NCBI GenBank assembly: GCA_026397915.1
Contig: JAPLTX010000051.1
Location: forward strand, 62,001-126,000
DNA from: Verrucomicrobiota bacterium
Lineage (GTDB): Bacteria > Verrucomicrobiota > Verrucomicrobiia > CAIQCK01
Direction: 5' to 3'
DNA length: 64,000 bases
Each line of letters opens with the position of its first letter. Position 1 is the first letter of the stretch. Below are positions 1-10,391 of this stretch, one piece after another. The translations under genes were made by a program, and so were the position numbers. The notes below the pieces were generated by a model. That model saw only the letters and a program-made list of their open reading frames with translations. It did not search any database and had not been told where the DNA came from.

Positions 1-2
1 AA

Positions 3-1481
3 GCCATCAAGCTTCCGCCGAACAACCAGCCGCTCGACGTGACATTGCGCGTGCAGCCGCAGCAACTCGGCACGTTTACCTATGCGGCGAGCATTGAGCC
101 GCTGGCAGATGAACTGACCGGCCGCGACAACAGTGCGTCGTTTATCGCGCGCGTCATTGCCCAGAAGCCGCGCGTGCTCTTCATCGCCGGCAACGCAGGC
201 AAGGAATACCGCTACCTCAAGAACCACCTGACGCGCGACACGACGCTCTCGGTGAGTTGCTGGCTGCAAAGCGCTGACGCGGCGTTCAACCAGGAAGGCG
301 ACGCGCCGCTGACGACGCTACCGAAGACGGAGCAGGAGTTGTTCGGCTACGACGTGATCGTCATGCTCGATCCCGACCCACGCGAGTTCGATGCGGCGTG
401 GGCGAAACTGCTGGCGCGGTTCGTTGGCGACCACGGCGGCGGACTGGCGTTCATCGCGTCGAACAAGTTCACGACGGATTTCCTGATGGCGGGCGAGCTA
501 CGACCAGTCGCCGACCTGCTGCCGGTGCAGATCGAGCGCGAGCAGCTCACCGTGGCCGAGGCGCTCAGCCGCGTGAACCAACAGGATTGGCCGTGGCTGG
601 TGACAGCGGCGGGATTTGAAAACCCCGTCTTCCAACTCGACGCGGACCCGGAGCGCAACCGCCGAATCTGGGCGGCGATGCCAGGCTTTTACTGGGCGCA
701 GCCGGTGCGTGCGCTCAAGCCGGGCGCGACGGCGCTGGCGGTGCACAGCGACCCGCGCCGACAGACGCGGCAGGGGCCGCAGCCGATTGTGGCGACGCAG
801 TTCTACGGGCCGGGCCGCGTGCTTTTCGTGGCGAGCGACTCGACCTGGCGCTGGCGGTTCGGCGGCGCGCGCGCGTTCGAACAGTTCTGGAGCCAGGCGG
901 TGCGTTATCTCACACAAGGCCGGCTACTCGGCGGGATGAAACGGCTCGTGTTGACGACCGATCACGACGAATACTCGCTCGGCCAGCGGATTACGGTGCG
1001 GGCGAAGGCGCTCGACGCAGGCTACAAGCCAGCGGCGATGGACCATTTCGAGGCGCTGGTGAAAACGGCGTCAACAACCGCGCGTGTGTTGCGACTCGAC
1101 CCCATCGCCGGCACGGCGGGCGAATTTGAAGGATCGCTGGTGGCGGAACAACTCGGCTTGTGCGAGATCACGGCCAATGTTTCCGGTGGCACCGCCCGCG
1201 AAGCGATGGCGCTCAAGACGGTGCGCGTGACGCTGCCGCGGCTGGAGTTCAAGGACACGCGCATGAACGAGCCGCTGCTGCGACAGATCGCGACGGCCAC
1301 AGGCGGTGAGTTCCTGACGCTCGATCGGATCGGCGAACTGCCGAAGCTCTTGCCGAAACGCGAGCAACTGCTGGTCAATGAGCAGACGCAGGACATCTGG
1401 GACACGCCGCTGGCGCTGTGCCTGTTCTGCGGACTGCTCTTCACGGAATGGGCGATAAGAAAATGGAAGAATCTGGCGTAA
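3..1481 (+). CDS. GATase-like / VWA-associated membrane protein, 5'-truncated by the window edge
   Basis: Frame is open to the window edge (AIKLPPNNQPLDVTLRV...); GATase1-like segment VLFIAGNAGKEYRYL...GYDVIVMLDPDP...HGGGLAFIAS; C-terminal TM segment. Confidence 0.65.
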   Translation, partial: AIKLPPNNQPLDVTLRVQPQQLGTFTYAASIEPLADELTGRDNSASFIARVIAQKPRVLFIAGNAGKEYRYLKNHLTRDTTLSVSCWLQSADAAFNQEGDAPLTTLPKTEQELFGYDVIVMLDPDPREFDAAWAKLLARFVGDHGGGLAFIASNKFTTDFLMAGELRPVADLLPVQIEREQLTVAEALSRVNQQDWPWLVTAAGFENPVFQLDADPERNRRIWAAMPGFYWAQPVRALKPGATALAVHSDPRRQTRQGPQPIVATQFYGPGRVLFVASDSTWRWRFGGARAFEQFWSQAVRYLTQGRLLGGMKRLVLTTDHDEYSLGQRITVRAKALDAGYKPAAMDHFEALVKTASTTARVLRLDPIAGTAGEFEGSLVAEQLGLCEITANVSGGTAREAMALKTVRVTLPRLEFKDTRMNEPLLRQIATATGGEFLTLDRIGELPKLLPKREQLLVNEQTQDIWDTPLALCLFCGLLFTEWAIRKWKNLA

Positions 1482-1503
1482 GACGTAATGCGTAAGGAAT
1501 GAA
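1476..1503 (+). repeat. Heptamer array GCGTAAG/ACGTAAT/GCGTAAG/GAATGAA spanning a stop codon and the next start codon
   Basis: 7-bp periodicity; stop TAA at 1479-1481, ATG at 1499. Confidence 0.7.
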
Positions 1504-3577
1504 TCAGCGGATCCATCAATTACTCGGTTCGCTGCGCTGGCTGCTACGGTTGCACCTCGCGCTCGGCGGATTATCGCGCGTCGGTGCCGTGGGCGTGGCG
1601 GCGGCACTCGGGACGTGGACGCTGGATTGGTGGTTGCGGTTGGATTGGGGGCCGCGCGGACTGCTCGGCACACTGGCTCTGATCATAATCGGTGTCGCAG
1701 GCTGGCGGTGGTTCTTGCGGCCCATGATCCGAAGGTTTTGCGATACAGATGTCGCCCTGGCTTTGGAGCGCGCGTTTCCGCAATTCGGCGACCGACTGCT
1801 GACGGTAGTGGAGGATGGAAGAGGCAAGGCGGAAGTGTCACCCGCGCTGTTGGAGCGCGTAGCGGCAGAGGCGGCAGAGATTGCCGCGGGCGTGCGGCCA
1901 TTGCAGGCGCTCGATCATAGGCGGCTGGCGCGATGCCTTGCGCTTGGCGTTGGTGCGCTGCTGGTGATTGCGATAGTGGCGGCGTTTTTTCCGCAGGAGT
2001 TGGAGGTCTGGTGGCAGCGCGACGTATTGTTGCGAAACGTGGAGTGGCCGCACGCGACGATGCTCGAAATCAGCGGCTTCCCCAACGGCACAGCGCGGGT
2101 CGTGCGCGGCGCGCCGTTCAACATCCTGGTGACCGCGTCGGGCTGGCAGATTCCGGAAACCGTAAAGCTGGTGCTGGATTACGAGCATGCCGGCCGGTTC
2201 CGCGAGGTGCTCACGCGCGTCGGCAACGGGAAGTTTGCGAAACGGTTTGACTCGGTCATCGAAAGTTTCCGGTTCCGCGCTTTCGGCGGCGACGGCGCGA
2301 CGGGCGAACTGCGAGTCGAGGTGGTGGACCCGCCGATGCTCCGCAACGTGCGGATGCGGCTCGTCTATCCGGCCTACACGCGCCAACCGCCGCGCGAGAT
2401 CGGGCCGAGCGACGGCGCGGTGGAGTCGGTGGTTGGCACGCGGCTCGAACTGCGCGCTACCAGCACCCGGCCGTTGCGATACGCGAAGCTCCAAATTCCA
2501 AACTCCAAGCCTCAAAAGCTGGCTTCGAGCGTCATGGACGCGCGCGTCGAGGCCGCCACCAACGTTTCCGCACAGTTCGTCATCAAGGAAAGCGGGCGTG
2601 TTCAGATTTCCATCGAGGACATGGAGGGACTGCGGGCCGATCCCGCGCTCAGCTTCGCGCTCGACGCGCAGCCGGATCGGCCGCCGTTGGTGCGGCTGAC
2701 GTTGAGCGGCATCGGCGACAAGATCACTCCGGTGGCGACGTTGCCGGTAGCGGCGGAGGCGCACGACGATTTCGGCGTGGCGGCCCTGAGTCTGGCGACG
2801 TCCACCAACAACACTACCTGGCAGAGTCAGCCACTCGCCGGCGCGGCACTGGGCAACGCCGAGGTCCATCTGGAAACGCGGCTGCCGGTCGAGTCGTTGC
2901 GAGTTGCCGAAGGCTCGGTGTTGAACATCCGCGTCGAGGCGACGGACGCGGCGACTCCGCCTGGCTGTGGCGCGAGCCAGTCGCTGGCGCTGCGCGTGGT
3001 GAGCGCGGCAGAACTGATGGCGGACCTGAACCGCCGCCAGAAGGAATATCGCGCCGAGTTCGAGCGGCTGACGCGCAAGCACCGCGAGGCACTCGACGCG
3101 CTGCGGGTGATTCGCGAGGGCGCGGCGGCGGGCAAGCAGCCGGACTTAGTGCAGCTCTCGCCGCTCGTGGCTGACGAGCGCGAGGTGGGCAATGGATGCC
3201 AGACGATGTCGGAATTGTTCCTGCGGATACTCGACGAGATGAAAAACAACCGTGTCGGCACCCCCACCGAGCAGGAACGGCTGCGCGCGCGTGTCGTGGG
3301 GCCGCTGACCGAGGCGAGCCGACAATTGCTCGGACCGGTGGTGACGCAGCTCGGCGCGGTGACGCCCAGCGTGAGCGCACCGCTGGGACCGGCGTTCGAG
3401 CAAGCGCAAGTCGCTTACAACCAGATGCGGACGATTCTAGCCGAGATGATGCGCGGCGAGACGCTGTCCGACGCCGTGGCGGCGCTGCGGGAGATTTTGA
3501 AGGACCAGAGCCAGCTCAACGAGGCTACACGCAAGGCGCTGGAGGTGGAGTTGCAGCGGTTGTTGAAGTCACCGTAA
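1499..3577 (+). CDS. DUF4175-like membrane protein
   Basis: 692 aa, N-terminal TM helices, long coiled C-terminus; directly follows the preceding gene. Confidence 0.55.
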   Translation: MNQRIHQLLGSLRWLLRLHLALGGLSRVGAVGVAAALGTWTLDWWLRLDWGPRGLLGTLALIIIGVAGWRWFLRPMIRRFCDTDVALALERAFPQFGDRLLTVVEDGRGKAEVSPALLERVAAEAAEIAAGVRPLQALDHRRLARCLALGVGALLVIAIVAAFFPQELEVWWQRDVLLRNVEWPHATMLEISGFPNGTARVVRGAPFNILVTASGWQIPETVKLVLDYEHAGRFREVLTRVGNGKFAKRFDSVIESFRFRAFGGDGATGELRVEVVDPPMLRNVRMRLVYPAYTRQPPREIGPSDGAVESVVGTRLELRATSTRPLRYAKLQIPNSKPQKLASSVMDARVEAATNVSAQFVIKESGRVQISIEDMEGLRADPALSFALDAQPDRPPLVRLTLSGIGDKITPVATLPVAAEAHDDFGVAALSLATSTNNTTWQSQPLAGAALGNAEVHLETRLPVESLRVAEGSVLNIRVEATDAATPPGCGASQSLALRVVSAAELMADLNRRQKEYRAEFERLTRKHREALDALRVIREGAAAGKQPDLVQLSPLVADEREVGNGCQTMSELFLRILDEMKNNRVGTPTEQERLRARVVGPLTEASRQLLGPVVTQLGAVTPSVSAPLGPAFEQAQVAYNQMRTILAEMMRGETLSDAVAALREILKDQSQLNEATRKALEVELQRLLKSP
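2489..2516 (+). repeat. Heptamer array CTCCAAA/TTCCAAA/CTCCAAG/CCTCAAA in the DUF4175-like gene
   Basis: 7-bp periodicity; encodes KLQIPNSKPQK in frame. Confidence 0.8.
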
Positions 3578-3584
3578 CCGTGCC

Positions 3585-4433
3585 ATGCAAAGAACGATCC
3601 ATCTGATACTGCTCGCGGTCGTCTTCTTTTCATCGCACCCGACGGACGCGGCGGAGCCGACGGCGTCGCCGCGCACGTGTATCCTTGCCGCGTTCGATGA
3701 CGAACTGGCGCTGCTGTATCGGGCGCTCGCCGAACCGAAAGAAGAAGTGCTCCACGGTATTCATTTCGCCGCCGGCAAGCTGAAGGGTCGCAACGTCATC
3801 GTCTGCCGCAGCGGCATCGGCAAGGTGAACGCCGCTATGGTCACGGCGCTACTTATCCAGCATTACCGGCCCTGCGAGATCATCTTCACGGGCATCGCCG
3901 GCGGCATCAACCTGGAGTTGCGTCCGGGCGACATCGTCATCGCGTCAAAGACGGCCCAGCACGATTTCGGCACGCTTACAGCCGAAGGCATGGAAGTGCG
4001 CGGCATAAAAAGCGCCGTCACGTGGCAACGGAATCCCGTTTTCCTTGAGCCGGACGCACGGTTGATGGCGCTGGCAGACGCCGCCGCGAAACGCATCAAG
4101 CTGGCCGACATCGAAACTCGCGACGGCAAGCGGCATCCGCGCATCATCAAAGGTGTGGTCGTGACAGGCGACGTCTTCGTGGCGTCGCCCACGAAGAAGG
4201 CCGAACTGCGCAAGGCGCTTGGCGCCGACGCGGTGGAGATGGAGGGCGCGGCAGTGGCGCAAGTCTGCCAGGATTTGCGCGTGCCGTGGCTGGTCGTCCG
4301 CAGCATCAGCGACGGCGCGGATCACAACGCGCTTCAGGACGTGGATTCGTTCACTGCGTTGGCCGCGCAAAACTCTGCGCACCTTGTCATGGACATCGTC
4401 GCGCAGCTTGCTGCGGAGAATAACCGCAAGTGA
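3585..4433 (+). CDS. 5'-methylthioadenosine/S-adenosylhomocysteine nucleosidase-like protein with N-terminal signal peptide
   Basis: GIGKVNAAMVTALLI, FTGIAGGIN, VEMEGAAVAQVC, RSISDGAD motifs; N-terminus MQRTIHLILLAVVFFSSHPTDAAE. Confidence 0.85.
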   Translation: MQRTIHLILLAVVFFSSHPTDAAEPTASPRTCILAAFDDELALLYRALAEPKEEVLHGIHFAAGKLKGRNVIVCRSGIGKVNAAMVTALLIQHYRPCEIIFTGIAGGINLELRPGDIVIASKTAQHDFGTLTAEGMEVRGIKSAVTWQRNPVFLEPDARLMALADAAAKRIKLADIETRDGKRHPRIIKGVVVTGDVFVASPTKKAELRKALGADAVEMEGAAVAQVCQDLRVPWLVVRSISDGADHNALQDVDSFTALAAQNSAHLVMDIVAQLAAENNRK

Positions 4434-4445
4434 TCGAACAAACGC

Positions 4446-5636
4446 TCAGCCCAGCTTGTATTGCTTGGCGGCTTTCGCGCCGAGTTGATCCACGACGAGT
4501 TTCCGCAGGTCAACGGTCGAGCCGATCGTTGCGCCGGTCGGGAGCTTCTCACCGTCAACGAGACTTTTCTCGGCAGCCTCCAACACGAGCGTCGTGTAGA
4601 AGCCAAGAGTGATCGGGCTGTTCATCGCCTCGCGCTCGGCGGCGGAGAGCTTGCCGTTGCGCAACGCGAGAATCTGCTGATAGAGGCGGCCGGGGCTGCC
4701 GATGCCGTAGCCGGTCACGCTGTTGTCCTTGTCGAAGTTCTTGAAGAGCGGGTTGACCTCGAAAATGCCGTCGGGATGGAACTCGCGCAGGCCGGGCTGA
4801 TCCAAGCCGAGGTCCATCATGCCGTCGGAGCAGATGATGCGGCTGGACTGCACGGTGTTTGACCAAGCGGTGTTGGGCAGCGCCCATCCGGTGAGGATGT
4901 GGGCGATGGCACCGGTGTCGAACAGTATCTCCGTATCCACGAGATCGTAGCCCTTCACCGCGATCGGCTTGAGCGACGGCAGCTTCTGCGAATAGCCGAC
5001 GGCGCGCACCTGCATCGGCGTGAGGTTGACGATCTTCATCAGCGCGTCCGCCATGTGCACTGTCAGGAACGATGCCGGTGTGTTCTTTTCGGCGAAATTG
5101 GGCGACGCAAAGAAGCGCGGCGAGTGGTTCGGGTCGGCCACGCTGAGCTTGTCGAGCATGTAGAAAACCGCCGCTTGGAACTGTCCGTAGCGGCCGCTCT
5201 GAAAACGCGCTTCGGCTTCCTTGATGCGCGGGTCTTCGCGCTTGTGGAAGTCCACGCCGAGGAAACGACCCGTCTTCTTCGTCGTCTCGATCATCGCGTG
5301 CGCGTCCTTGAGCGTCGCGGCGGTTGGCTTCGGCACGACCACGTCGAGACCTGCGTTGAGCGCCGCCACCGTTGGCGCGCAGTGGAGATGGTCCGGCGTG
5401 TTGATCTGCACTGCATCGAGTTCAGTCTTCGCGAGCAGTTCCTTGTAGTCGGTGAAACGGCGGTTGGCCGGCAGGCCCGCGAGGTCGCCGAACCAGTTCC
5501 GATATTGTTCGTTCGGGTCAGCGACGGCGCAGATTTCCAACAGCGGCGTGTAGCTGCTGCGGAAGTAAAGGTATTGATAGATTTCGCGGACGACGGAACC
5601 CGCGCCGATGATGCCGAGACGAAGTTTGGTCTTCAT
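4446..5636 (-). CDS. Gfo/Idh/MocA family oxidoreductase
   Basis: LRLGIIGAGSVVREIYQ Rossmann motif; VVPKPTAATLKDAHAM. Confidence 0.85.
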   Translation of the reverse strand: MKTKLRLGIIGAGSVVREIYQYLYFRSSYTPLLEICAVADPNEQYRNWFGDLAGLPANRRFTDYKELLAKTELDAVQINTPDHLHCAPTVAALNAGLDVVVPKPTAATLKDAHAMIETTKKTGRFLGVDFHKREDPRIKEAEARFQSGRYGQFQAAVFYMLDKLSVADPNHSPRFFASPNFAEKNTPASFLTVHMADALMKIVNLTPMQVRAVGYSQKLPSLKPIAVKGYDLVDTEILFDTGAIAHILTGWALPNTAWSNTVQSSRIICSDGMMDLGLDQPGLREFHPDGIFEVNPLFKNFDKDNSVTGYGIGSPGRLYQQILALRNGKLSAAEREAMNSPITLGFYTTLVLEAAEKSLVDGEKLPTGATIGSTVDLRKLVVDQLGAKAAKQYKLG

Positions 5637-5649
5637 GAGTGTTGTTCTG

Positions 5650-7416
5650 TCAGATGGTGCCGGTTTGTTTCAAGAGGAATACCGCCAGAAACTCCACCGC
5701 GGCGCGCGCTTCCTCCAGCGAGATTTGCTCCTGGTCGGAGTGCGCGTGAGCCAGCGTGCCGGGGCCGAACGTCAGCACAGGCATCCCCGGATATTCGGTG
5801 GCGAAGAGCCGCGCATCGCATGACACCGTCCAGCCGAGAATCGGCTCGTCTTTCCAGATACCCGTTTCCTTTGCAGCGCTGATGGCGTTGCGCATCGAGG
5901 GCGAGTCGGGGTCGCCATCGAACGCGACGTTGTGGAGCTTCTCGTAGGTGACTCGCACCACGTCCTCGCCGCGTTCCGGCCGGCCGAGCCGTCGCAGGCA
6001 AGTCTCCGCGCCATGCTGTGCTGCACGGCGCATCCGGTCCATGACTTCGTTGATGTGGTGCGTTGGCACGAAGCCCTGGCCACCTTCGAGCACCAGCACG
6101 TCGCCGTAAGGCTTGCCGCCGAGTTCCAGACGCATCAGGCCGCCGGCGGTCGCCTCTATCTTCGGCCGCGACTGCGCGAGGCTGCGAACCAAGTGCGCCA
6201 TCTTGGTGATCGCGCCGTCGCGCTCGCGGATCGCGCCCATGTGGCCGGTCGCGCCGTGGACGGTCACGACGAAGCCGTTGCCTTCGCGGGCAAAATCGTA
6301 ATGGACCGGCACCATCGGCTTGCCGGTCGCGGCTTCGATGACCTTGCTCTTGTCGCCATAGAGGCCGGTGTAGGCTGCGAGTCCAACTTCGAGACAGTCG
6401 CGCACGAGCAGTTCGGTCTTCTTACTTGGCGCGCTGTCGAACTGAATGGTGAAGTTCACCTCGCCACAGATGCGGCTCGGATGCTCGCCGAAGGAGCCGA
6501 TGATGCCGTGGCAGGTTTGCACCGGTCGCTGTGGGAAAAGATCGTGGCGGCTTTCAGCACGAATAGCTGCACCTTCTTTCTCCATCTCCTCGTTCACGAA
6601 CGCGGCCATCTCGAAGAGTGACGCGCACGCGACCTTCTTCAAATCGGCGCGATACCAGACTGCGCCGCGGTTGGCCGGGTGGAGTTTGAGGCTGGTGATC
6701 TCCAGCACGATCATGCTGTCGTAGAGTTTCTTCAGTTCGCGATCCATCGCCAGCGATAGCGAACCGTTGCCACCGGTTTCCTCCTCGACGACGGCCATCA
6801 TCACCACGTTCTTCTTCCATTTTAGCCCGGCCTTGGCCATGACTTCGGAGAGGACCTTCAGCGCGGCGACCGCGCAGATGGTCGGTCCCTTGTCGTCGGC
6901 CGAGCCGCGGCCGTGGATGAGCTTGCCCTCCGCGCGCGGCGGAAAATACGGCGCGACGACATCCACGTGGCTGTTCACCGCCACCGACTGGCCACCACCG
7001 CTGCCGGCACCGGGGATGATGTAAAGCAGGTTGCCGCGGCCAGCGTAGGTTTCCTCCGGTGTCAGACCGGCCGGACGTTGCGGCGTCTTGGTGAAGTGGA
7101 GGAGCGAGTAGTTCGGATGCGACTTGATCGCTGGGTTGACCGGTCGCCGTTCGATGCGCGCGCCGGCAAAACCGACGCCCTTCAGCTCGCGCTCAAAAAC
7201 GCGGAAGCAGCCGTCCTCCGCCTCGCGCATGACCGACACGTCCGGGTTGGGCGTGGTATTGAACCGACAAATCTCAACGATAAGGTTCTTCAGGTAACGC
7301 TCGAACTCCGGCGTGCGCGTGCGGGCAAAAATATCCTTAAGGATGGGATTGTTCGCGCTTGGCGGCGCGGAAGGTTTCGTCGGTTGTCTGCGAGACTTCA
7401 GTTTCTTGACTGGCAT
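5650..7416 (-). CDS. M20 family metallopeptidase
   Basis: VAVNSHVDVV, GRGSADDKGP, VVEEETGGNGS motifs. Confidence 0.85.
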   Translation of the reverse strand: MPVKKLKSRRQPTKPSAPPSANNPILKDIFARTRTPEFERYLKNLIVEICRFNTTPNPDVSVMREAEDGCFRVFERELKGVGFAGARIERRPVNPAIKSHPNYSLLHFTKTPQRPAGLTPEETYAGRGNLLYIIPGAGSGGGQSVAVNSHVDVVAPYFPPRAEGKLIHGRGSADDKGPTICAVAALKVLSEVMAKAGLKWKKNVVMMAVVEEETGGNGSLSLAMDRELKKLYDSMIVLEITSLKLHPANRGAVWYRADLKKVACASLFEMAAFVNEEMEKEGAAIRAESRHDLFPQRPVQTCHGIIGSFGEHPSRICGEVNFTIQFDSAPSKKTELLVRDCLEVGLAAYTGLYGDKSKVIEAATGKPMVPVHYDFAREGNGFVVTVHGATGHMGAIRERDGAITKMAHLVRSLAQSRPKIEATAGGLMRLELGGKPYGDVLVLEGGQGFVPTHHINEVMDRMRRAAQHGAETCLRRLGRPERGEDVVRVTYEKLHNVAFDGDPDSPSMRNAISAAKETGIWKDEPILGWTVSCDARLFATEYPGMPVLTFGPGTLAHAHSDQEQISLEEARAAVEFLAVFLLKQTGTI

Positions 7417-7461
7417 GATGAGATCTCTTCCTGACCCACAGCGGCCGGAAACATCGGTGAA

Positions 7462-9132
7462 CTATGTGGTCGCGCCTTCGGATTTGCCTTCGGTCTTGAG
7501 TTTGTTCTTCGCGGCCTTGGCTTGCTCACTCTTCGGCCATGTCTTGATGAGGAACTCGAAGACCTGCTGGCTGAACTGCCGCTCGTGACCGAGCGCGCTC
7601 TCGGCAAAGTGGAAGCCGATGTAGAAGATGTCTTCCGGCTCCAGCAGTTTCTTATCCTTGGCGAGGCAGTCGAACAACTTGAACGACGGATCGCGCAGGA
7701 GCGCCGCGAAGCCGCGCAGGCACGGGTCCTCGCCGCGGCGACCGGGCGACAGATCCTTCGGGGATGTTTTCAGCCCACTGAAGCTGAGTTGGTAGCGCAC
7801 CGTCGCGTTAAAGAACTCCGTGTTTGCGAGCAGTCGCAGTGACTGCACGGCGGCGGCGAACTTCTTGCGCTGGCGCAGGTCCTCACCGGCTTCGGCGATC
7901 TGGGCGTTGAAGCCGGCGGCGTCCACGTTGCGGAGCAGCCAGGTGTAGGCCGGCACACGCGGGTCGTTTTTCTCCAGCAGATCGAGGCAGCGCGCGGCGA
8001 GCTTCTTCTTCGCGTCCTTCGCGAACCGCTCGGCGTGCGGCTTCAGCAGCTTGGCGACGTTCCACGCATCGTCGGCGGTTGCAACCTTGCCGAGTTTCTC
8101 CAGCAACGGCTGCGTGGCGTCCTCAATCCGGCAAAGCGCCTTCGCGGCGATGTCGCGCACTTCCTGGTCGGCGTCGCTGAGCCAGTCAAGCATCGAGCTG
8201 ACGATCTTCTTGCCCGTCTGATGGCCGAGCTTGCGCACGGCGAAGCGGCGGACTTCGGCGTTGTCGCTCTTGGCGAGCTTCTCCAAGTCACCGACGACAC
8301 TGGCTGGAAACTCCAGCGGCGCGAGCAACGCGGTGGCCGGACTGACGACGTTCTCGCGATCCTCTTCTTTGAGCAGCGGCAGGACCTTCTTGATCATCGC
8401 GTCCACGCCCGCGCCATCCCTGCTGAGGTTGGCGAGCGCCTGCAGCGCGTTGCGGCGGACAAACGCCACCTGTTTCGGGCCGATATAATCCAGCAGCAGC
8501 GAACGCGCCGCTGGATTGCCGAGGCTGCCGAGCAGGATCAGGCAGGAGGTGGTGGCCCGCATGTCTTTCTTCACGCGCGGCGTTTTCAGGAAGCTCGCGA
8601 TTTGTTTGAACAGATCCTTCCGTTCTTCCTCGTTGGCATCGCTGATGTGGCGACGGATGGCGCCGCAGATGGCCTTGACCATCTCGAAGTCGGGATCGAA
8701 CAAGCCGGTCAGCAGGAACCGCGTTGCGCCGTCGCTGTGGAGCCGCGCGAACACGTCCATAAGCGCGAGCTTCTGTTGCGTCGCGGCCTTTGCCCAGACC
8801 TTCTCCAACTCGGCCTCGATGTCCATCTTGAGTTGCGCGAGCGCCTTGCCGGCGGCGTCGCGGAGCGCGGGCGGGGCGTTGAGCAACATCGGCAGCAGAT
8901 ACGGGAATGCCGTCTTGTGGCGCGTGCGGCCGAGCGCGGCGACCAGCTCGCGGGTGAGCGTGTCGTCGGCGTGACCGAGCGCGGAGCCGAGCGCGCGCAC
9001 GACATCGGCGTCGGGGGGAGCGAGTTCGCCGAGCACGATGGCGGCGGCAAGGCGGCGATTGGGAACTTCGCTGCCAAGCAGCGCGGCGATGGTTTGAAGT
9101 TGCTTGTCCATTGTTTTGATAGGCTTCACCAA
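7462..9132 (-). CDS. HEAT-repeat domain protein
   Basis: Repeated alpha-helical pairs (DNAEVRRFAVRKLGHQ, DADQEVRDIAAKALCRI). Confidence 0.75.
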   Translation of the reverse strand: MVKPIKTMDKQLQTIAALLGSEVPNRRLAAAIVLGELAPPDADVVRALGSALGHADDTLTRELVAALGRTRHKTAFPYLLPMLLNAPPALRDAAGKALAQLKMDIEAELEKVWAKAATQQKLALMDVFARLHSDGATRFLLTGLFDPDFEMVKAICGAIRRHISDANEEERKDLFKQIASFLKTPRVKKDMRATTSCLILLGSLGNPAARSLLLDYIGPKQVAFVRRNALQALANLSRDGAGVDAMIKKVLPLLKEEDRENVVSPATALLAPLEFPASVVGDLEKLAKSDNAEVRRFAVRKLGHQTGKKIVSSMLDWLSDADQEVRDIAAKALCRIEDATQPLLEKLGKVATADDAWNVAKLLKPHAERFAKDAKKKLAARCLDLLEKNDPRVPAYTWLLRNVDAAGFNAQIAEAGEDLRQRKKFAAAVQSLRLLANTEFFNATVRYQLSFSGLKTSPKDLSPGRRGEDPCLRGFAALLRDPSFKLFDCLAKDKKLLEPEDIFYIGFHFAESALGHERQFSQQVFEFLIKTWPKSEQAKAAKNKLKTEGKSEGATT

Positions 9133-9137
9133 CCAGG

Positions 9138-10301
9138 CTATGGCGTCGAGGAAAAATGTTGGCCACCGACCACGGCATCAGTAACGCGAAGCCGGCCGTT
9201 TTCCAACGCAAACAAGATGAGATCGGCCGAGCCGCCCTTTTCCAGCACGCGCGGCGCGAGGCCGAGCAGTCGCGCCGGATTGTCGGTGACCATTCTGACC
9301 GCGTCCGCGAGGGAGACGCCGGCCCACGCGATGACGTTGGCAACGCAGTTCTCCAGCGTGGTCGCCGCGCCGAAGAGGTAAGGCGTGCCCGGCAGGCAGA
9401 TCAAGCCGTTAGGCTTGGCTTCCACTTCCACCCGTCCGTAGCGGTAAACTCCCGGCGGCATGCCGGCGGGCGGCACAGCATCGGTGACGAGGATGGAACG
9501 CACAACGCCCTTCGCTCGGATGAAGTTTTTCACCACGTAAGGCGGCAGATGATGACCGTCGGCGATGAACGCCGCGTTCAAGCGGTCTTCGGCAAGTTGG
9601 ACTTGGATGTAGTTGGCATGGCGCGGCAGGACGGCGTGGCTGCCGTTGCCGAGATGGGTGGCCACCGTCGCCCCGGCGGCAACCGCGTCGGCGATCTGCT
9701 GCTCGTTGGCGGCGGTGTGGCCAATCCCAACCACGACGCCGGAAATGACGGCTTGTTCGATGAAACGCGTCATGCCCGGCAGCTCCGGCGCGACCGTGAC
9801 GAGCTTGATGCGCCCGCCAGCGGCTTCCTGGAACCGCTGAAATTCTTCCCACGACGGCAACCGGACCGCGTTGACGTAATGGCCGCCACGCGGACCGTCC
9901 TCGGCGGAAATATACGGGCCTTCGAGGTGAAAGCCCGGAATCGCACGCGCCAACTCCGGCCGTTCTTCCCGCGAGAGAGAGACGGCGCGAAAACATGCGG
10001 CCATGCGGTCATGCGCTTCGCTAACGATCGTGACGAGGTATTGCGTAGTGCCGTGGCGCAACTGCTCACGCGTGGCACGGGCCAGATCGTCGGCGGTCAA
10101 CGCAGGGTTCTGGAAATCCACGCCGGCGAAGCCATTGATATGGATGTCGAGGAAACCGGGTGCGATGAAAACATTGCCGCCACCAAGGTCCGGCGCGCAG
10201 GCCGGGTCCGGCGGTGCAACATCGGCGATGACACCGTCGGCGTCGTTGACGCGAACGTCCACGACTTGGCCGGTGACAAAGTGTTTACCTCGAATCAGCA
10301 T
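9138..10301 (-). CDS. nagA: N-acetylglucosamine-6-phosphate deacetylase
   Basis: FIAPGFLDIHINGFAGVDF, HLEGPYIS, GHTAANEQQI, HLGNGSHAV, VTDAVPPAGMPPG; start placed at MLIRGKHF. Confidence 0.88.
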   Translation of the reverse strand: MLIRGKHFVTGQVVDVRVNDADGVIADVAPPDPACAPDLGGGNVFIAPGFLDIHINGFAGVDFQNPALTADDLARATREQLRHGTTQYLVTIVSEAHDRMAACFRAVSLSREERPELARAIPGFHLEGPYISAEDGPRGGHYVNAVRLPSWEEFQRFQEAAGGRIKLVTVAPELPGMTRFIEQAVISGVVVGIGHTAANEQQIADAVAAGATVATHLGNGSHAVLPRHANYIQVQLAEDRLNAAFIADGHHLPPYVVKNFIRAKGVVRSILVTDAVPPAGMPPGVYRYGRVEVEAKPNGLICLPGTPYLFGAATTLENCVANVIAWAGVSLADAVRMVTDNPARLLGLAPRVLEKGGSADLILFALENGRLRVTDAVVGGQHFSSTP

Positions 10302-10391
10302 GGCGGTTTCAGAGATGCGCGCACAGCATAGAAAGTTACGGCAGCAATTTCCAAACTTTCTTTTTAGCGGCAGCCCGGTATTCTTCAATGC

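Noticed and set aside
1838-3082. 414-aa minus-strand ORF in the DUF4175-like gene
   Set aside because: Arg-rich antisense ORF without domain signal.
8035-9381. 448-aa plus-strand ORF opposite the HEAT-repeat gene
   Set aside because: Antisense artefact; biased composition and no recognisable domain.
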